From the NCBI GenBank assembly GCA_013141065.1, contig JABFRR010000008.1, positions 191,464 to 255,463 of the forward strand: a stretch of DNA of 64,000 nt, given 5' to 3'. Positions 9,202-18,991 of this stretch are shown piece by piece. The notes under the pieces are model-generated. The model was not told the origin of the DNA, did not search any database, and saw nothing but the letters and a program-made list of their open reading frames with translations. Every line of letters begins with the position of its first letter. The first letter of the stretch is position 1. The stretch is from Bacteriovoracaceae bacterium (GTDB lineage Bacteria > Bdellovibrionota > Bacteriovoracia > Bacteriovoracales > Bacteriovoracaceae). Position numbers and translations under genes: made by a program.

Positions 9202-9420
9202 CTACTTACTTCTGTAAGTAATTCTACCTTTAGTTAAATCGTATTTACTTATTTCTACCAAAACCTTATCTCCAGGAAGAATCTTGATAAAGTGCATTCG
9301 CATCTTACCACTTATGTGAGCAATGATTATGTGACCATTCGGTAATTTAACTCGAAATTTTGTGTTAGGAAGAAGTTCTGACACTTCACCTTCCACTTCA
9401 ATAATATCTTTATCGCTCAT
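9202..9420 (-). CDS. infA: Translation initiation factor IF-1
   Basis: IF-1 occupies the A site of the 30S subunit during initiation. The 72-residue S1/OB-fold protein has the family core around [24 protein letters not shown] and the end KGRITYRSK. It is located between adk and rpmJ, the order found in many Gram-positive and deep-branching genomes. Confidence 0.97.
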   Translation of the reverse strand: MSDKDIIEVEGEVSELLPNTKFRVKLPNGHIIIAHISGKMRMHFIKILPGDKVLVEISKYDLTKGRITYRSK

Positions 9421-9496
9421 ATTCCCCTAAAGCAGGTTGTATATCCTAAAATAATCCTATAAAGCAAGGGCAATATTCTAGGCATTCTTTTATTAA

Positions 9497-10135
9497 TTAA
9501 CTAATAACTTTTTCTAATGCATCAAAAACGACTTCTTCCGGCATTGAGGCATCAATTTCAACCAACTCTCGTCTAGATTTATAGAACGAAAGCATTGGCT
9601 CTACAGTCTCTTTGAAAATTTTCAAACGATTAGATACAACTTCTTCAGTATCATCTTTTCGCTGCTTCAAGGAGCCAACAGTACCGCATTTATCACATGT
9701 ATCCAGGACTCTTGGTGCCTTTGTGGCAAGATTATAAATCTCTCCGCAAGTACCACAAGTTCTCCTATTAACAACACGATTAACGAGAATACTTAAATCA
9801 ATGTTAAAATAAACAGCTAAAGTTTTTTTATCTTTAAGCAGTTCAGCCTCAAGCATTTCTGCCTGATAAACGTTGCGTGGGAACCCATCAAAAATATAGC
9901 TAACTTTGTCTACATCACAATTAGCTTTTAGGAGGGCCATTACTGTTTTATCGTCTACCAAATCGCCTCTCGAAATAATTCCTGAGACTTTCTGGCCTAA
10001 TTCACTATTTTTTGCAATTTCACTTCTTAACAAGTCACCTGTTGAAACATGCTTGAAGCCTTTGCTTATTAACTTTGCTGCCTGAGTACCTTTGCCTGAA
10101 CCTGGCGCACCCAAAATAATCAAATGAGGTTTCAT
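9497..10135 (-). CDS. adk: Adenylate kinase, zinc-lid type
   Basis: It interconverts ATP plus AMP with two ADP. The P-loop is GAPGSGKGT at residues 9-17, with the AMP-binding region IFDGFPRN at 81-88. The lid domain carries four cysteines (127, 130, 147, 150) in two CxxC pairs, so the lid is expected to bind zinc, as in Bacillus adenylate kinase and unlike the E. coli enzyme. Length 212 is normal for the long-lid form. It directly follows secY. Confidence 0.97.
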   Translation of the reverse strand: MKPHLIILGAPGSGKGTQAAKLISKGFKHVSTGDLLRSEIAKNSELGQKVSGIISRGDLVDDKTVMALLKANCDVDKVSYIFDGFPRNVYQAEMLEAELLKDKKTLAVYFNIDLSILVNRVVNRRTCGTCGEIYNLATKAPRVLDTCDKCGTVGSLKQRKDDTEEVVSNRLKIFKETVEPMLSFYKSRRELVEIDASMPEEVVFDALEKVIS

Positions 10136-10138
10136 TAA

Positions 10139-11449
10139 TTAAAACCTTTTATTTGGGCCGTTATACTTACCCCTGCTCTTAAATGCAGTTTCGTACTTAT
10201 CTGAGTACATAAAAGTTTGAACATTTAACATTACTCTCATTGCAACACTTACCATGATCAACAGAGAAGTCCCTTCGAACCTGCTATGACTACCAGTAAT
10301 TACTGATGGTAAAATACAAACTACAATCAAAAACAAAGCTCCAAAAAATGTAACTCTGTTTAACACAAAGTCCAGATATTCTCTAGTTTTGTCACCCGGT
10401 CTAATTCCTGGAACGAATGCATTATTTTTCTGAAGCATTTCTGTAACTTTTTTTGTTTTAAATTGTATCGGAGCGTAGAAAAAAGACATGTAAAATATCA
10501 ACAATGCAAAAACAAGGTTAAATAATAAATTACCTGGCATTAGAGATTGGTGAATAGTTTCAACAAAGGGTTTCAATGGACTAGTTGCCGGAACAAAGTT
10601 TGCCAATGTTGCAGGTGCTGCCAAAAGAGAACTTGCAAGAATTGGAGGCATGACTCCACCAGTATCAAGTCTCAATGGAAGATTTTGAGCCCCACCATAG
10701 ACTTTATTATTTACTACTTTTTTAGCATATTGAACTGGTATGTTTCTAAATGCACTTTCGATGTAAGAAACTATATAGAGCGATAGAGCAATAATTGCTA
10801 CACCCATAGCTAAATTCCAACCAGAAAGCTCGCCATTTCTAAACAATGTAACTTTTTGAAAAAATTCTGCAGGTAACTCAACTGCTATTCCCGTAAAAAT
10901 AATTAGAGAAACACCATTTTCTAAACCGAATTCAGTAATTCTCTCACCTAGCCATAGAAGAAACATTGTTCCACCGGCTAATGTAATCATCGTTGTCAAT
11001 CTAAACAACATTCCCGGCTCATTAATAAGCGGAACTCCCGTTGGACTTCTAAACCCTTCGAAAACCGCAGCCATACCGTAACCTTGTATACAACAAAGTA
11101 AAACCGAGGCGTATCTTGTCCATTTTTGTATTTTTTTATGCCCTTCACTGTCTTCCTGCATTTCTTGAATCTGAGGGACAACTTCACCCAGTAAGCTAAA
11201 AATGATAGAAGTCGTAATATAAGGCATGATTCCTAAGGCTAAAACTGAAAATCTTTTAAAAGCTCCACCCGAGAAGGTATTTACTAAATCGAAAATCCCG
11301 CCGCCACCTTCAGAAAAATATGATGCCAATGCTGAAGCATTAACTCCTGCAACAGGAACCTGTGCAGCAAGCCTGTAAACCAGCAAAAGAAGAAATGTAT
11401 AAAACACTCGCTTCTTAAGTTCCTCTATCTTTCCATGAGTTGTCGACAT
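10139..11449 (-). CDS. secY: Preprotein translocase channel subunit SecY
   Basis: SecY forms the protein-conducting channel of the inner membrane with SecE and SecG. The 436-residue protein has about ten hydrophobic segments. Recognisable parts are YRLAAQVPVAGV in the first segment, the plug region with GGGIFDL, the GLENGVSLIIF stretch and the C-terminal FVPGIRPGDKTREYL and MLNVQTFMYS loop. The gene lies between rplO and adk in the spc block; secE is in the same window at 36433. Confidence 0.97.
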   Translation of the reverse strand: MSTTHGKIEELKKRVFYTFLLLLVYRLAAQVPVAGVNASALASYFSEGGGGIFDLVNTFSGGAFKRFSVLALGIMPYITTSIIFSLLGEVVPQIQEMQEDSEGHKKIQKWTRYASVLLCCIQGYGMAAVFEGFRSPTGVPLINEPGMLFRLTTMITLAGGTMFLLWLGERITEFGLENGVSLIIFTGIAVELPAEFFQKVTLFRNGELSGWNLAMGVAIIALSLYIVSYIESAFRNIPVQYAKKVVNNKVYGGAQNLPLRLDTGGVMPPILASSLLAAPATLANFVPATSPLKPFVETIHQSLMPGNLLFNLVFALLIFYMSFFYAPIQFKTKKVTEMLQKNNAFVPGIRPGDKTREYLDFVLNRVTFFGALFLIVVCILPSVITGSHSRFEGTSLLIMVSVAMRVMLNVQTFMYSDKYETAFKSRGKYNGPNKRF

Positions 11450-11462
11450 TAGTTTTCCCTAA

Positions 11463-11915
11463 CTATTTAACAGTTCCAGAACTGTTTTGAATTGATTCAA
11501 GTGCTTTCTTTGAAAACTTAGTTATTTCCTCAAAGTTCAACGCTTTAGTCAATGCAATATTGCCGATAACTTTAATTTTTAATGATTTATTTATACCAGA
11601 AAGTAGTCCCTTGGCGATCAAGGTCTCTCTGTTTACTTTCTCAGCTTTTGTATATTTCGCTTCAATGTTCTCAAGTGTAACGACGGCAAAAGGATCTGCA
11701 AATCTAACATTGCTAAAACCTCTTTTAGGCAATCTCATGTAAAGTGGAAGATTGTTACCTTCAAACCCTGATCTAACATGACCGCTTTTTCTAGCCTTTT
11801 GGCCTTTATGTCCTTTACCAGCTTGAGTACCTTGCCCTGAAGCTTGTCCACGACCGAGTCTTTTAGTGTTCTTATTTGCACCCTTTGGGCTTTGTAAATT
11901 ATTTAAAGTTAACAT
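11463..11915 (-). CDS. rplO: 50S ribosomal protein L15
   Basis: A late-assembling large-subunit protein of 150 residues. The N-terminal basic region KRLGRGQASGQGTQAGKGHKG is followed by KRGFSNVRF and a C-terminal globular domain with the expected lysine-rich end. It lies between rpmD and secY. Confidence 0.97.
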   Translation of the reverse strand: MLTLNNLQSPKGANKNTKRLGRGQASGQGTQAGKGHKGQKARKSGHVRSGFEGNNLPLYMRLPKRGFSNVRFADPFAVVTLENIEAKYTKAEKVNRETLIAKGLLSGINKSLKIKVIGNIALTKALNFEEITKFSKKALESIQNSSGTVK

Positions 11916-11939
11916 GACAATTCCTCTATTTTCTTTCGA

Positions 11940-12128
11940 CTATTCTTTAATTTCTAACATGTGAATAATTTTTTTAATCATTCCTCTTACACTTGGCGTA
12001 TTTTCTAATTCAGACGTTTGCCCAACTTTGCGTAAGCCCAAGCCACGTACATTTGCCTGCACTATTTTAGTAGTGCCAGGAAGACCTTTTACAAGTGTTA
12101 CTTTAATTTTTGCTGCTGCTTTAGTCAT
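11940..12128 (-). CDS. rpmD: 50S ribosomal protein L30
   Basis: A small 62-residue large-subunit protein with KIKVTLVKGLPGTTK and LGLRKVGQTSELENTPSVRGMI, the standard L30 ferredoxin-like fold pattern. The gene is in its usual place between rpsE and rplO. Confidence 0.96.
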   Translation of the reverse strand: MTKAAAKIKVTLVKGLPGTTKIVQANVRGLGLRKVGQTSELENTPSVRGMIKKIIHMLEIKE

Positions 12129-12144
12129 AAAAAGTTCCTAAAAT

Positions 12145-12750
12145 TTAGTTTTTTGCTCTAAGGCCCTTAACATCTTTATCTCTAGCTTTGGCAATTGCCT
12201 CTACTGATCTAAGTTCTCTAAGCGCTTTGAAAGTTGCCTTCACTACGTTGTGTGGATTGTTGCCTCTAAGTGACTTTGTTAAAATATTATTAACTCCGGC
12301 CAATTCTAAAATTGATCGACAAGCACCAGCTGCCTTTACACCTGTACCATTGGCTGCAGGTTTGAATAATATTTTTCCTGCATCAAACTCACCCATGATC
12401 TCATGAGGAATAGTTCCGTTATCTAATGGAACTGTAATCATATTTTTATATGCTTCTTGAGTTGCTTTTCTTATGGCTTCTGGAACCTCCTTGGCTTTAC
12501 CAAGTCCGTAACCAACCTTACCTTTCTTGTCACCAACTATCATTAAGGCTGAGAATGAAAATCTTCTACCGCCCTTAACTACTTTTGCTACACGATTTAC
12601 AGCAACCACTCTTTCTTCAAGCTCAGTGCCTGTTCCAGGTGCTTTCTTTTTTGGTGCAGGAGCTCCGCCGCCTTTTTTGCCGCGTGGACCTTTTTTGTTA
12701 TCAGCACCTTCTGTTTCAAACTCTTCAATTACAGAAATTTCTTCAGACAT
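12145..12750 (-). CDS. rpsE: 30S ribosomal protein S5 with N-terminal extension
   Basis: S5 maintains decoding fidelity and helps unwind mRNA at the entry channel. Family motifs are [22 protein letters not shown] and [19 protein letters not shown]. At 201 residues it is longer than E. coli S5 (167), because of a roughly 45-residue, low-complexity N-terminal extension rich in Glu, Lys, Gly, Pro and Ala. The extension is of unknown role and probably disordered. Confidence 0.97.
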   Translation of the reverse strand: MSEEISVIEEFETEGADNKKGPRGKKGGGAPAPKKKAPGTGTELEERVVAVNRVAKVVKGGRRFSFSALMIVGDKKGKVGYGLGKAKEVPEAIRKATQEAYKNMITVPLDNGTIPHEIMGEFDAGKILFKPAANGTGVKAAGACRSILELAGVNNILTKSLRGNNPHNVVKATFKALRELRSVEAIAKARDKDVKGLRAKN

Positions 12751-12758
12751 ATTATCTC

Positions 12759-13133
12759 CTAAACCTGGATTCCACTTTCTCTAATACTCTGTACAAGTGC
12801 AGCAATTACACCCGTATATTTATACCCAGCTCTGTCAAAAACAGCAGCGTTAAGATTTTTCGATTTCAACACTGAGGCAACTCTTGCTCCCACTATCTTT
12901 GCACCTTCGATATTGCAACTTTCAGCTGCAGCATTCTTCCCAAAAGTACTAACCGTAAATAAACTTACTGACTTAGTATCGTCAATTACTTGAACAGTAA
13001 TGTGCTTATTTGATTTCATCGCACAGATACGAGGTCTTTCAGATGTTCCACTGATTTTATTTCTAATTGTCAGCCTACGTTTTTGTCTACGCTGATCTTT
13101 TTTATTTGCAACTTTTCCGTACTGCTTTCTCAT
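12759..13133 (-). CDS. rplR: 50S ribosomal protein L18
   Basis: A 5S rRNA-binding large-subunit protein of 124 residues. Arg/Lys-rich N-terminus followed by [20 protein letters not shown] and the C-terminal [21 protein letters not shown], all typical of L18. It lies between rplF and rpsE. Confidence 0.97.
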   Translation of the reverse strand: MRKQYGKVANKKDQRRQKRRLTIRNKISGTSERPRICAMKSNKHITVQVIDDTKSVSLFTVSTFGKNAAAESCNIEGAKIVGARVASVLKSKNLNAAVFDRAGYKYTGVIAALVQSIRESGIQV

Positions 13134-13158
13134 ATAATGATCCCACTAAAGTAAGTAA

Positions 13159-13701
13159 TTATTTACCTTTACCACCAGCTTTACCAGCTTTTCTAATAAT
13201 TTTTTCAGTTGTGTACTTAACTCCTTTACCTTTGTACGGCTCAGGCTCTCTAAAAGATCTAACCTTGGCTGCAACTTGACCAACCAATTCTTTATTTGAT
13301 CCTTCAATATCAATTTGATTCTTGTTAACCTTTGCAGTAATTCCTGCCGGAAGCGTGTAGTCAATTGGATGAGAGTAACCTAAACTTAAATTTAAAACAC
13401 TGCCGTTTACAGCTGCTTTATAACCAACACCTGTAAACTCTAGCGATTTTACAAATCCAGTACTAACTCCGGTAACCATATTGCTAACTAAAGTTCTCGC
13501 CGTTCCCCACTGTGAACGCGCTAGTGTAGACTCATCTTTAGGCTTAACAGTTATTGCTTTACCTTCAATCGCTACTATTACATTTTCATTTAACTTATGA
13601 GTTAAAGTACCTTTTGTACCTTTAACCGTTACCAATCCATCCTTTATAGTTACTTCAACTTTTTCAGGAATATTTACTGGATGCTTACCAATACGTGACA
13701 T
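13159..13701 (-). CDS. rplF: 50S ribosomal protein L6
   Basis: L6 lies near the factor-binding site of the large subunit. The 180-residue protein starts MSRIGKHPVNIPEKV, has two repeated alpha/beta domains and the C-terminal signature EPEPYKGKGVKYTTEKIIRKAGK. Length and neighbours (rpsH, rplR) are standard. Confidence 0.97.
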   Translation of the reverse strand: MSRIGKHPVNIPEKVEVTIKDGLVTVKGTKGTLTHKLNENVIVAIEGKAITVKPKDESTLARSQWGTARTLVSNMVTGVSTGFVKSLEFTGVGYKAAVNGSVLNLSLGYSHPIDYTLPAGITAKVNKNQIDIEGSNKELVGQVAAKVRSFREPEPYKGKGVKYTTEKIIRKAGKAGGKGK

Positions 13702-13711
13702 GATTTAACTC

Positions 13712-14095
13712 CTACCAAACGTTGCAGAGAACTTCTCCGCCAACTTTATTTCTCTTTGCTTCTCTTGATGACATGACACCTTTTGAAGTTGAGATTATTG
13801 AAACACCAAGACCACTCATTACGCGAGTAAAAGAATCATAACCATTATATCTTCTTAGACCAGGTCTCGACACTCTTGATAAACCTACTATTGCGCCTTC
13901 TTTAAGAGCAACTTTGATTTTAATATCATTAGGAGCTTTTGCTATAATTTTAAAAGATTTAATATATCCTTCATCTTTTAACACTTTGCATATTGCTGCT
14001 TGAATCTTGCTAGCAGGAAATTCAACTTTTTCGTGTCCAGCGCTATTGCCATTTCTAATTACTGTAAGCATGTTTGAAATTGGATCTGTAATCAT
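13712..14095 (-). CDS. rpsH: 30S ribosomal protein S8
   Basis: An assembly protein of the 30S body that binds 16S rRNA helix 21, and in E. coli a translational repressor of the spc operon. The 127-residue chain has ITDPISNMLTVIRNG at the start and the C-terminal GLGVSIISTSKGVMSSREAKR signature. No S8-type operator was recognised upstream. Confidence 0.97.
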   Translation of the reverse strand: MITDPISNMLTVIRNGNSAGHEKVEFPASKIQAAICKVLKDEGYIKSFKIIAKAPNDIKIKVALKEGAIVGLSRVSRPGLRRYNGYDSFTRVMSGLGVSIISTSKGVMSSREAKRNKVGGEVLCNVW

Positions 14096-14116
14096 ATATT
14101 CCTCTGTATCTTTAAA

Positions 14117-14302
14117 TTACCAACTAGACTTTGTTACACCGGGAACCATTCCTTTGAGGGAAAGATTTCTGAAGCAAACTCTGCATAGTTTAAACATTCT
14201 AATGAAAGCTCTTGGTCTTCCACAGTTCTCACATCTATTTCTGTGTCTTACTTGAAACTTTGGTTTTTTATCATTTGCAATAATTTTAGCTAATCTAGCC
14301 AT
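14117..14302 (-). CDS. rpsN: 30S ribosomal protein S14, type Z (zinc ribbon)
   Basis: This is the short (61-residue), zinc-binding form of S14, with CENC and CRVC forming a Cys4 site (first pair at residues 24 and 27) and the end GMVPGVTKSSW. Enterobacteria use a longer zinc-free S14. Its place between rplE and rpsH is conserved. Confidence 0.97.
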   Translation of the reverse strand: MARLAKIIANDKKPKFQVRHRNRCENCGRPRAFIRMFKLCRVCFRNLSLKGMVPGVTKSSW

Positions 14303-14313
14303 TCATAACTCCA

Positions 14314-14853
14314 TTATTTTCTAAAAGGCATTCCAATCAGTGTTAAAAGCTCTCTTCCTTCTTCGTTAGTTTTTGCTGTTGTAACGATAGAAATCCCTAA
14401 GCCTCTTATTTTATCAATTTTGTCGTAGTTTATTTCTGGGAAAATAATTTGTTCCTTAAGGCCAAGGTTGTAGTTCCCTTTTCCATCAAATCCCTTAGAA
14501 GATACTCCTCTAAAATCTCTTACTCTTGGTAATGAAATAGATATTAATCTATCAAGGAATTCATACATTTTTTCACCACGCAAAGTAACGGAAGCTCCCA
14601 ATGGCATACCTTCTCTAACTTTAAATGATGCAATTGAAGTTTTGGCACGTGCAACAACTGGCTTTTGCCCAGTAATTGCACCTAGGTCACTGACGATAGT
14701 ATCAACTACTTTTGAGTTTGATACGGCATCTTTAGTTACACAGTTCACAACAACTTTTTCAATTTTTGGTATCATATGAACATTGTCATAACCAAATTTT
14801 TTAACCATTGCTGGTACAACTTCTTTTCTATATATGTCTTTCATTCTACTCAT
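14314..14853 (-). CDS. rplE: 50S ribosomal protein L5
   Basis: A 5S rRNA-binding protein of the central protuberance. The 179 residues include [12 protein letters not shown], the [21 protein letters not shown] stretch and [20 protein letters not shown]. It is followed by rpsN and preceded by rplX. Confidence 0.97.
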   Translation of the reverse strand: MSRMKDIYRKEVVPAMVKKFGYDNVHMIPKIEKVVVNCVTKDAVSNSKVVDTIVSDLGAITGQKPVVARAKTSIASFKVREGMPLGASVTLRGEKMYEFLDRLISISLPRVRDFRGVSSKGFDGKGNYNLGLKEQIIFPEINYDKIDKIRGLGISIVTTAKTNEEGRELLTLIGMPFRK

Positions 14854-14865
14854 AAAAATTCCCTA

Positions 14866-15177
14866 TTATATTACAGCGCCGCACTTTTTAGATATTCTAG
14901 ATGTCTTGTTATCCTTTCCCGTTACGAACTTTACCTTTGTAGGTAACTTTGTCTTTGGGCTTATTAAGGAAACATTGCTTGAGTGAAGTGGAAGACTTTT
15001 TGTTACAAATCCGCCTTCTGGGTTTTGCTGACTTGGCTTCATTGATCTTTTAACTTCATTAACACCGTCAACTACAACCTTGCTTGTCTTTCTGTTTAAC
15101 GAAAGAATTTTTCCAGTCTTTCCAGCACTTTTGCCCGTTGTAACAATTACTTCATCATTTACTTTTAATTTTTTCAT
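14866..15177 (-). CDS. rplX: 50S ribosomal protein L24
   Basis: An assembly initiator of the large subunit. The 103-residue protein begins with a KOW motif ([20 protein letters not shown]) and continues with the [23 protein letters not shown] pattern broken into typical L24 strands. It lies between rplN and rplE. Confidence 0.96.
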   Translation of the reverse strand: MKKLKVNDEVIVTTGKSAGKTGKILSLNRKTSKVVVDGVNEVKRSMKPSQQNPEGGFVTKSLPLHSSNVSLISPKTKLPTKVKFVTGKDNKTSRISKKCGAVI

Positions 15178-15196
15178 ATTCTCTTACCTTATCTAT

Positions 15197-15565
15197 TTAT
15201 AAAACTTCAGGAGCAAGTGAGCAGATCTTTGTAAAATTTTTGCCTCTTAACTCTCTAGCGACTGGTCCAAAAATACGAGTACCAACTGGCTCATTAGCAT
15301 TGTTGATAATCACAGCGCTGTTCACGTCGAATTGAATATAAGATCCATCCTCTCTTCTGACTGGATAAACAGTTCTAACGATTACAGCTTTTTTAACGTC
15401 GCCTTTTTTAATCTTTCCACCTGTAACGGCTTGCTGAACAGCAACGACAATTATATCGCCAACTCCAGCTGAAGTTCTTTTAGAACCGCCTAGAACTTTA
15501 ATACACGTTACAATTTTAGCCCCTGAATTGTCTGCAATTTCAAGGTTACTTTGCATTTGGATCAT
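15197..15565 (-). CDS. rplN: 50S ribosomal protein L14
   Basis: A beta-barrel large-subunit protein of exactly the usual 122 residues, beginning [17 protein letters not shown] and ending [17 protein letters not shown] and CSLAPEVL. It forms intersubunit bridges. First gene of the spc block after rpsQ. Confidence 0.98.
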   Translation of the reverse strand: MIQMQSNLEIADNSGAKIVTCIKVLGGSKRTSAGVGDIIVVAVQQAVTGGKIKKGDVKKAVIVRTVYPVRREDGSYIQFDVNSAVIINNANEPVGTRIFGPVARELRGKNFTKICSLAPEVL

Positions 15566-15576
15566 ATACTTATCCC

Positions 15577-15834
15577 TTAGTTAACTTTAAATAATTCCCA
15601 TTTCTTTAATTTAGAATATGGACGTGATTCAATAATTGTTACTGCGTCTCCAATTTTTGCTTTAGAAGCTTCATCGTGAACGTGGTATTTTTTTGATGTG
15701 CTTACGAATTTACTGTAAACTCCATCTTTAAATCTTCTAGTTACCTTAACAACAATTGTTTTTTCGTTTTTGTCGCTAACAACTGTACCATCAAGTGTTT
15801 TTTTAAATTTTTTTACTTCTGTTGTCATTCTCAA
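15577..15834 (-). CDS. rpsQ: 30S ribosomal protein S17
   Basis: An OB-fold primary-binding protein of the small subunit. The 85-residue chain contains [20 protein letters not shown] and YHVHDE followed by [20 protein letters not shown], diagnostic of S17. Only four bases separate it from rpmC. Confidence 0.97.
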   Translation of the reverse strand: MRMTTEVKKFKKTLDGTVVSDKNEKTIVVKVTRRFKDGVYSKFVSTSKKYHVHDEASKAKIGDAVTIIESRPYSKLKKWELFKVN

Positions 15835-15838
15835 TATC

Positions 15839-16030
15839 CTATTTGCTTAACAGTTTGCTAAAAGTCAAAAGTCTGGCGACATCCTTCTTAAGGATTTGCT
15901 TTCTGTGTGGCTTTTCAGCTCCAGATACAGATGATTGAATTTTTAGTGTAAGAAGGTCTTTTTTTAGTTCAAATAGCTTCTTTTGTACTTCTTTAGCGCT
16001 TAATTTTTTTACATCATCAATTGTGATCAT
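15839..16030 (-). CDS. rpmC: 50S ribosomal protein L29
   Basis: A 63-residue, mostly helical protein at the exit tunnel, where it contributes to trigger factor and SRP docking. Pattern: [20 protein letters not shown] and [15 protein letters not shown]. It lies between rplP and rpsQ as usual. Confidence 0.95.
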   Translation of the reverse strand: MITIDDVKKLSAKEVQKKLFELKKDLLTLKIQSSVSGAEKPHRKQILKKDVARLLTFSKLLSK

Positions 16031-16085
16031 ATTTTAGTCCAAAAAATAAATTTATCGGCTTGCGCCTTATTGCATCTTTTTTTAA

Positions 16086-16520
16086 TTAAGACAAGGCTTC
16101 TTTTTTATCCATGTCTTCTTTTTTTACCAATTTTGTTTTTATTGGTAACTTGTACATAGCAAGTCTTAGAGCTGCAAGACTTGTTTCTGAGTCTAAACCA
16201 CCCACCTCAAACAAGATTCTACCTGGTCTAATAACTGCAACCCAAGTTTCCGGTGAGCCTTTACCGCCACCCATACGTACTTCAGCAGGCTTTCTAGATA
16301 AAGACTTATCTGGAAATACTTTAATCCACATATTTCCGCCACGTTTCATTTTTCTTGAAATCGCGATACGAGCTGCTTCAATCTGTCTGTTAGTAATATA
16401 GCCACAACCTGTAGCCTGTAGTCCGAACTCTCCGTACGCAAGCGTGTTTCCACGATTTGCAGCACCCATCATTCTTCCTTTTTGCTGCTTTCTAAATCTT
16501 ACTCTTTTAGGACTTAACAT
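16086..16520 (-). CDS. rplP: 50S ribosomal protein L16
   Basis: A large-subunit protein near the A-site tRNA elbow. The 144 residues include [37 protein letters not shown] and the [20 protein letters not shown] signature. Placed between rpsC and rpmC. Confidence 0.98.
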   Translation of the reverse strand: MLSPKRVRFRKQQKGRMMGAANRGNTLAYGEFGLQATGCGYITNRQIEAARIAISRKMKRGGNMWIKVFPDKSLSRKPAEVRMGGGKGSPETWVAVIRPGRILFEVGGLDSETSLAALRLAMYKLPIKTKLVKKEDMDKKEALS

Positions 16521-16554
16521 GAGAAACCTCTACCTTATTTAAATACTATAAATA

Positions 16555-17181
16555 CTATTTATAGATCTCGCCCTTATAAACCCAAACCTTGACACCAATG
16601 ATTCCATAAGTAGTCATTGCCTCAGCTGTGTTGTAATCAATATCTGCACGAAGTGTATGAAGAGGTACTTTTCTCTCTGCATATCCTTCAGTTCTTGCCA
16701 TCTCGGCTCCACCAAGACGTCCAGAAGTTCTGACCTTGATACCTTTAACGCCTGCTCTAAAAGCAGACTGCATAACTTTTTTCATTGCTCTTCTGAAAGC
16801 GACACGCTTTTCAAGCTGCTGAGCAATGTTTTCAGCAATTAGCTTAGCATCTGCATCTGGTCTTTTAACTTCAGCTATGTTGAAGATTAAAGTTCCAGTT
16901 GTCATCTTCTTTAAGTCATTTCTTATTTTTTCAATTCCTGTGCCTTTTTTTCCAATTGCAATCCCAGGCTTCGCTGTATTTACAGTTACTTTTACCTGAT
17001 CAGATGTTCTTGAAATATCAATACTTGCAACAGAAGCATTCTTCATTGTTTTTTCAATGTATGCTCTCATTTTGATATCTTCATGAAGAAGCTCAGCATA
17101 TCTATCTTTTGCATACCAGCTAGAGTGCCATGTTTTAATGTACCCTAATCTAAAACCGTAAGGATGTACTTTTTGTCCCAT
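16555..17181 (-). CDS. rpsC: 30S ribosomal protein S3
   Basis: S3 lines the mRNA entry tunnel. The 208-residue protein begins [18 protein letters not shown], carries the KH domain with [15 protein letters not shown] and the C-terminal [17 protein letters not shown] signature. It lacks the long tail of some orthologues. Located between rplV and rplP. Confidence 0.98.
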   Translation of the reverse strand: MGQKVHPYGFRLGYIKTWHSSWYAKDRYAELLHEDIKMRAYIEKTMKNASVASIDISRTSDQVKVTVNTAKPGIAIGKKGTGIEKIRNDLKKMTTGTLIFNIAEVKRPDADAKLIAENIAQQLEKRVAFRRAMKKVMQSAFRAGVKGIKVRTSGRLGGAEMARTEGYAERKVPLHTLRADIDYNTAEAMTTYGIIGVKVWVYKGEIYK

Positions 17182-17192
17182 TTATTTCCTAC

Positions 17193-17528
17193 CTATGCTT
17201 CTTTTAAAACCACTGTTACATGGCTTGATCTTTTTCTAATTTTATAAGCGCGACCTTGTGCTCTTGGCATAATTCTTTTTTGCATTGGACCTTCATCAGT
17301 AAAGATCGTTCCAATTACTAAATTCTCTAAGTCGTACTTATTAGCTTCATTCGCAATTGCCAATCCACTATTTATAAGCTTGGTAAGAACAAGGGCAATT
17401 TCTTTCTTTTCACAAAATCTTAAAATTTTGATTGCTTCAGAAGCCTTCTTGTTTCTAACTAAATCGCAAACCTGTCTAACCTTTCTTGGCGCGATTCCAA
17501 CATTATTTGTCTTTACTTTAATGGCCAT
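17193..17528 (-). CDS. rplV: 50S ribosomal protein L22
   Basis: L22 extends a loop into the exit tunnel. The 111 residues show GIAPRKVRQVCDLVRNKKASEA and the tunnel loop region MQKRIMPRAQGRAYKIRKRS. No deletion or duplication in the macrolide-relevant loop is obvious. Located between rpsS and rpsC. Confidence 0.97.
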   Translation of the reverse strand: MAIKVKTNNVGIAPRKVRQVCDLVRNKKASEAIKILRFCEKKEIALVLTKLINSGLAIANEANKYDLENLVIGTIFTDEGPMQKRIMPRAQGRAYKIRKRSSHVTVVLKEA

Positions 17529-17547
17529 AAGCCCCTCTCCAAATTAT

Positions 17548-17832
17548 TTATTTCTTAACTACTTTTTTATCAGCGCCATGACCATGAAAAGTTCTAGTAA
17601 TAGAAAACTCTCCAAGCTTGTGACCAATCATGTTGTCAGTAACATAAACAGGAATAAATTTTTTCCCATTATGAACTGCAAATGTGATCCCAATAAATTC
17701 AGGCACAACTGTTGAGCGACGTGACCAAGTCTTAATTACCTTACTTGCCTTATTAGAGTCGCCAGTTATAGCAGCAACTTTTTTAAGCAAATGTGCATCA
17801 ACAAAAGGTCCCTTCTTTAGTGAACGAGCCAT
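17548..17832 (-). CDS. rpsS: 30S ribosomal protein S19
   Basis: A head protein of the small subunit, 94 residues, [19 protein letters not shown] at the start and [19 protein letters not shown] at the end, both diagnostic. Located between rplB and rplV. Confidence 0.98.
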   Translation of the reverse strand: MARSLKKGPFVDAHLLKKVAAITGDSNKASKVIKTWSRRSTVVPEFIGITFAVHNGKKFIPVYVTDNMIGHKLGEFSITRTFHGHGADKKVVKK

Positions 17833-17847
17833 ATCAAAACTCCCTAA

Positions 17848-18672
17848 TTATTTTCTTCTCTTAACAATAAACTTATCAGTTCTCTTATTTTTTCGTGTTT
17901 TGTATCCACGAGTTGGCAATCCCCAAGGAGTAACAGGGTGACGTCCACCTGATGTTCTTCCTTCCCCACCTCCCAACGGGTGATCGACTGGGTTCATTGA
18001 AACACCACGTACTGTAGGGCGAATACCTAACTTTCTCGTGATACCTGCTTTACCGCGATTAACTTTTTCATGGTCAAGATTTCCTACTTGTCCAATAGTA
18101 GCTCTACAATTACTCTTCACTCTTCTTAATTCACCTGATGGCATTCTAAGAAGTACAGCGTCGTCTTCTTTGGCCATAACTTGAACATAAGAACCAGCCG
18201 AACGAGCAATCTGCCCACCTGCACCTGGACTTAATTCAACATTATGAACAAGCGTCCCTACAGGAATATCGCTTAACAATTTTGAATTTCCAACTTTTAT
18301 ATCTGCTGAAACTGAAGATATAACAGTGTCACCAACATTTAGCCCCAATGGCGCTAAAATAAAATTTGTCGCTCCATCTGCGTATACAACCAATGCAATA
18401 TTACATGTACGATTTGGATCGTATGCAATTGCCTTAACAGTTGCTGGGATATCTAACTTGTTTCTCTTAAAATCTATAATTCTGTATTTACGCTTTACTC
18501 CCCCACCACGGTGACGAGTAGTAATACGGCCATCGCTATTTCTACCAGCGATTGATTTTTTTGGAGCCAAAAGCTTTTTTGAAGGCACGAAATCTTTTGT
18601 AAGATCCTTGCTGTTCATTACTTGCTTTTTTCTAAGTGTCGGTGTTACCGGCTTAAATTTTGTAATTCCCAT
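17848..18672 (-). CDS. rplB: 50S ribosomal protein L2
   Basis: A core protein near the peptidyl transferase centre. The 274-residue chain includes [19 protein letters not shown] and the conserved C-terminal region [19 protein letters not shown] with the functionally important histidine. Located between rplW and rpsS. Confidence 0.98.
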   Translation of the reverse strand: MGITKFKPVTPTLRKKQVMNSKDLTKDFVPSKKLLAPKKSIAGRNSDGRITTRHRGGGVKRKYRIIDFKRNKLDIPATVKAIAYDPNRTCNIALVVYADGATNFILAPLGLNVGDTVISSVSADIKVGNSKLLSDIPVGTLVHNVELSPGAGGQIARSAGSYVQVMAKEDDAVLLRMPSGELRRVKSNCRATIGQVGNLDHEKVNRGKAGITRKLGIRPTVRGVSMNPVDHPLGGGEGRTSGGRHPVTPWGLPTRGYKTRKNKRTDKFIVKRRK

Positions 18673-18698
18673 ATATATTCCTTAACAATCCTTATAGA

Positions 18699-18989
18699 TT
18701 AGATTCCTTTAAAAAACTCAATTTTTTGACCTTGCGCAAGTTGCACAAGTGCTTTCTTATAAGAAGAAGTTTTCTTATGAGACTTAGCAGTTCTTTTTGT
18801 TTTGCCTGGAATAACTGCCGTTTTAATAGCAATTACCTTAACATCATAAAAGGCTTCTACTGCGTTTTTAATTTGGTTCTTATTAGCTTTTAAATTTACA
18901 ACAAATCCATAACGGTTATTCGCCGCAGAGTCTGCTGAAATTTTTTCAGTAATAAGAGGTTTAACAATTACGTCGTTTATTGCAGCCAT
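18699..18989 (-). CDS. rplW: 50S ribosomal protein L23
   Basis: L23 docks trigger factor and SRP at the tunnel exit. The 96-residue protein has VIVKPLITEKIS and the C-terminal-half region around TAVIPGKTKRTAKSHKKTSS. Its start overlaps the end region of rplD (two-base gap). Confidence 0.96.
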   Translation of the reverse strand: MAAINDVIVKPLITEKISADSAANNRYGFVVNLKANKNQIKNAVEAFYDVKVIAIKTAVIPGKTKRTAKSHKKTSSYKKALVQLAQGQKIEFFKGI

Positions 18990-18991
18990 GA

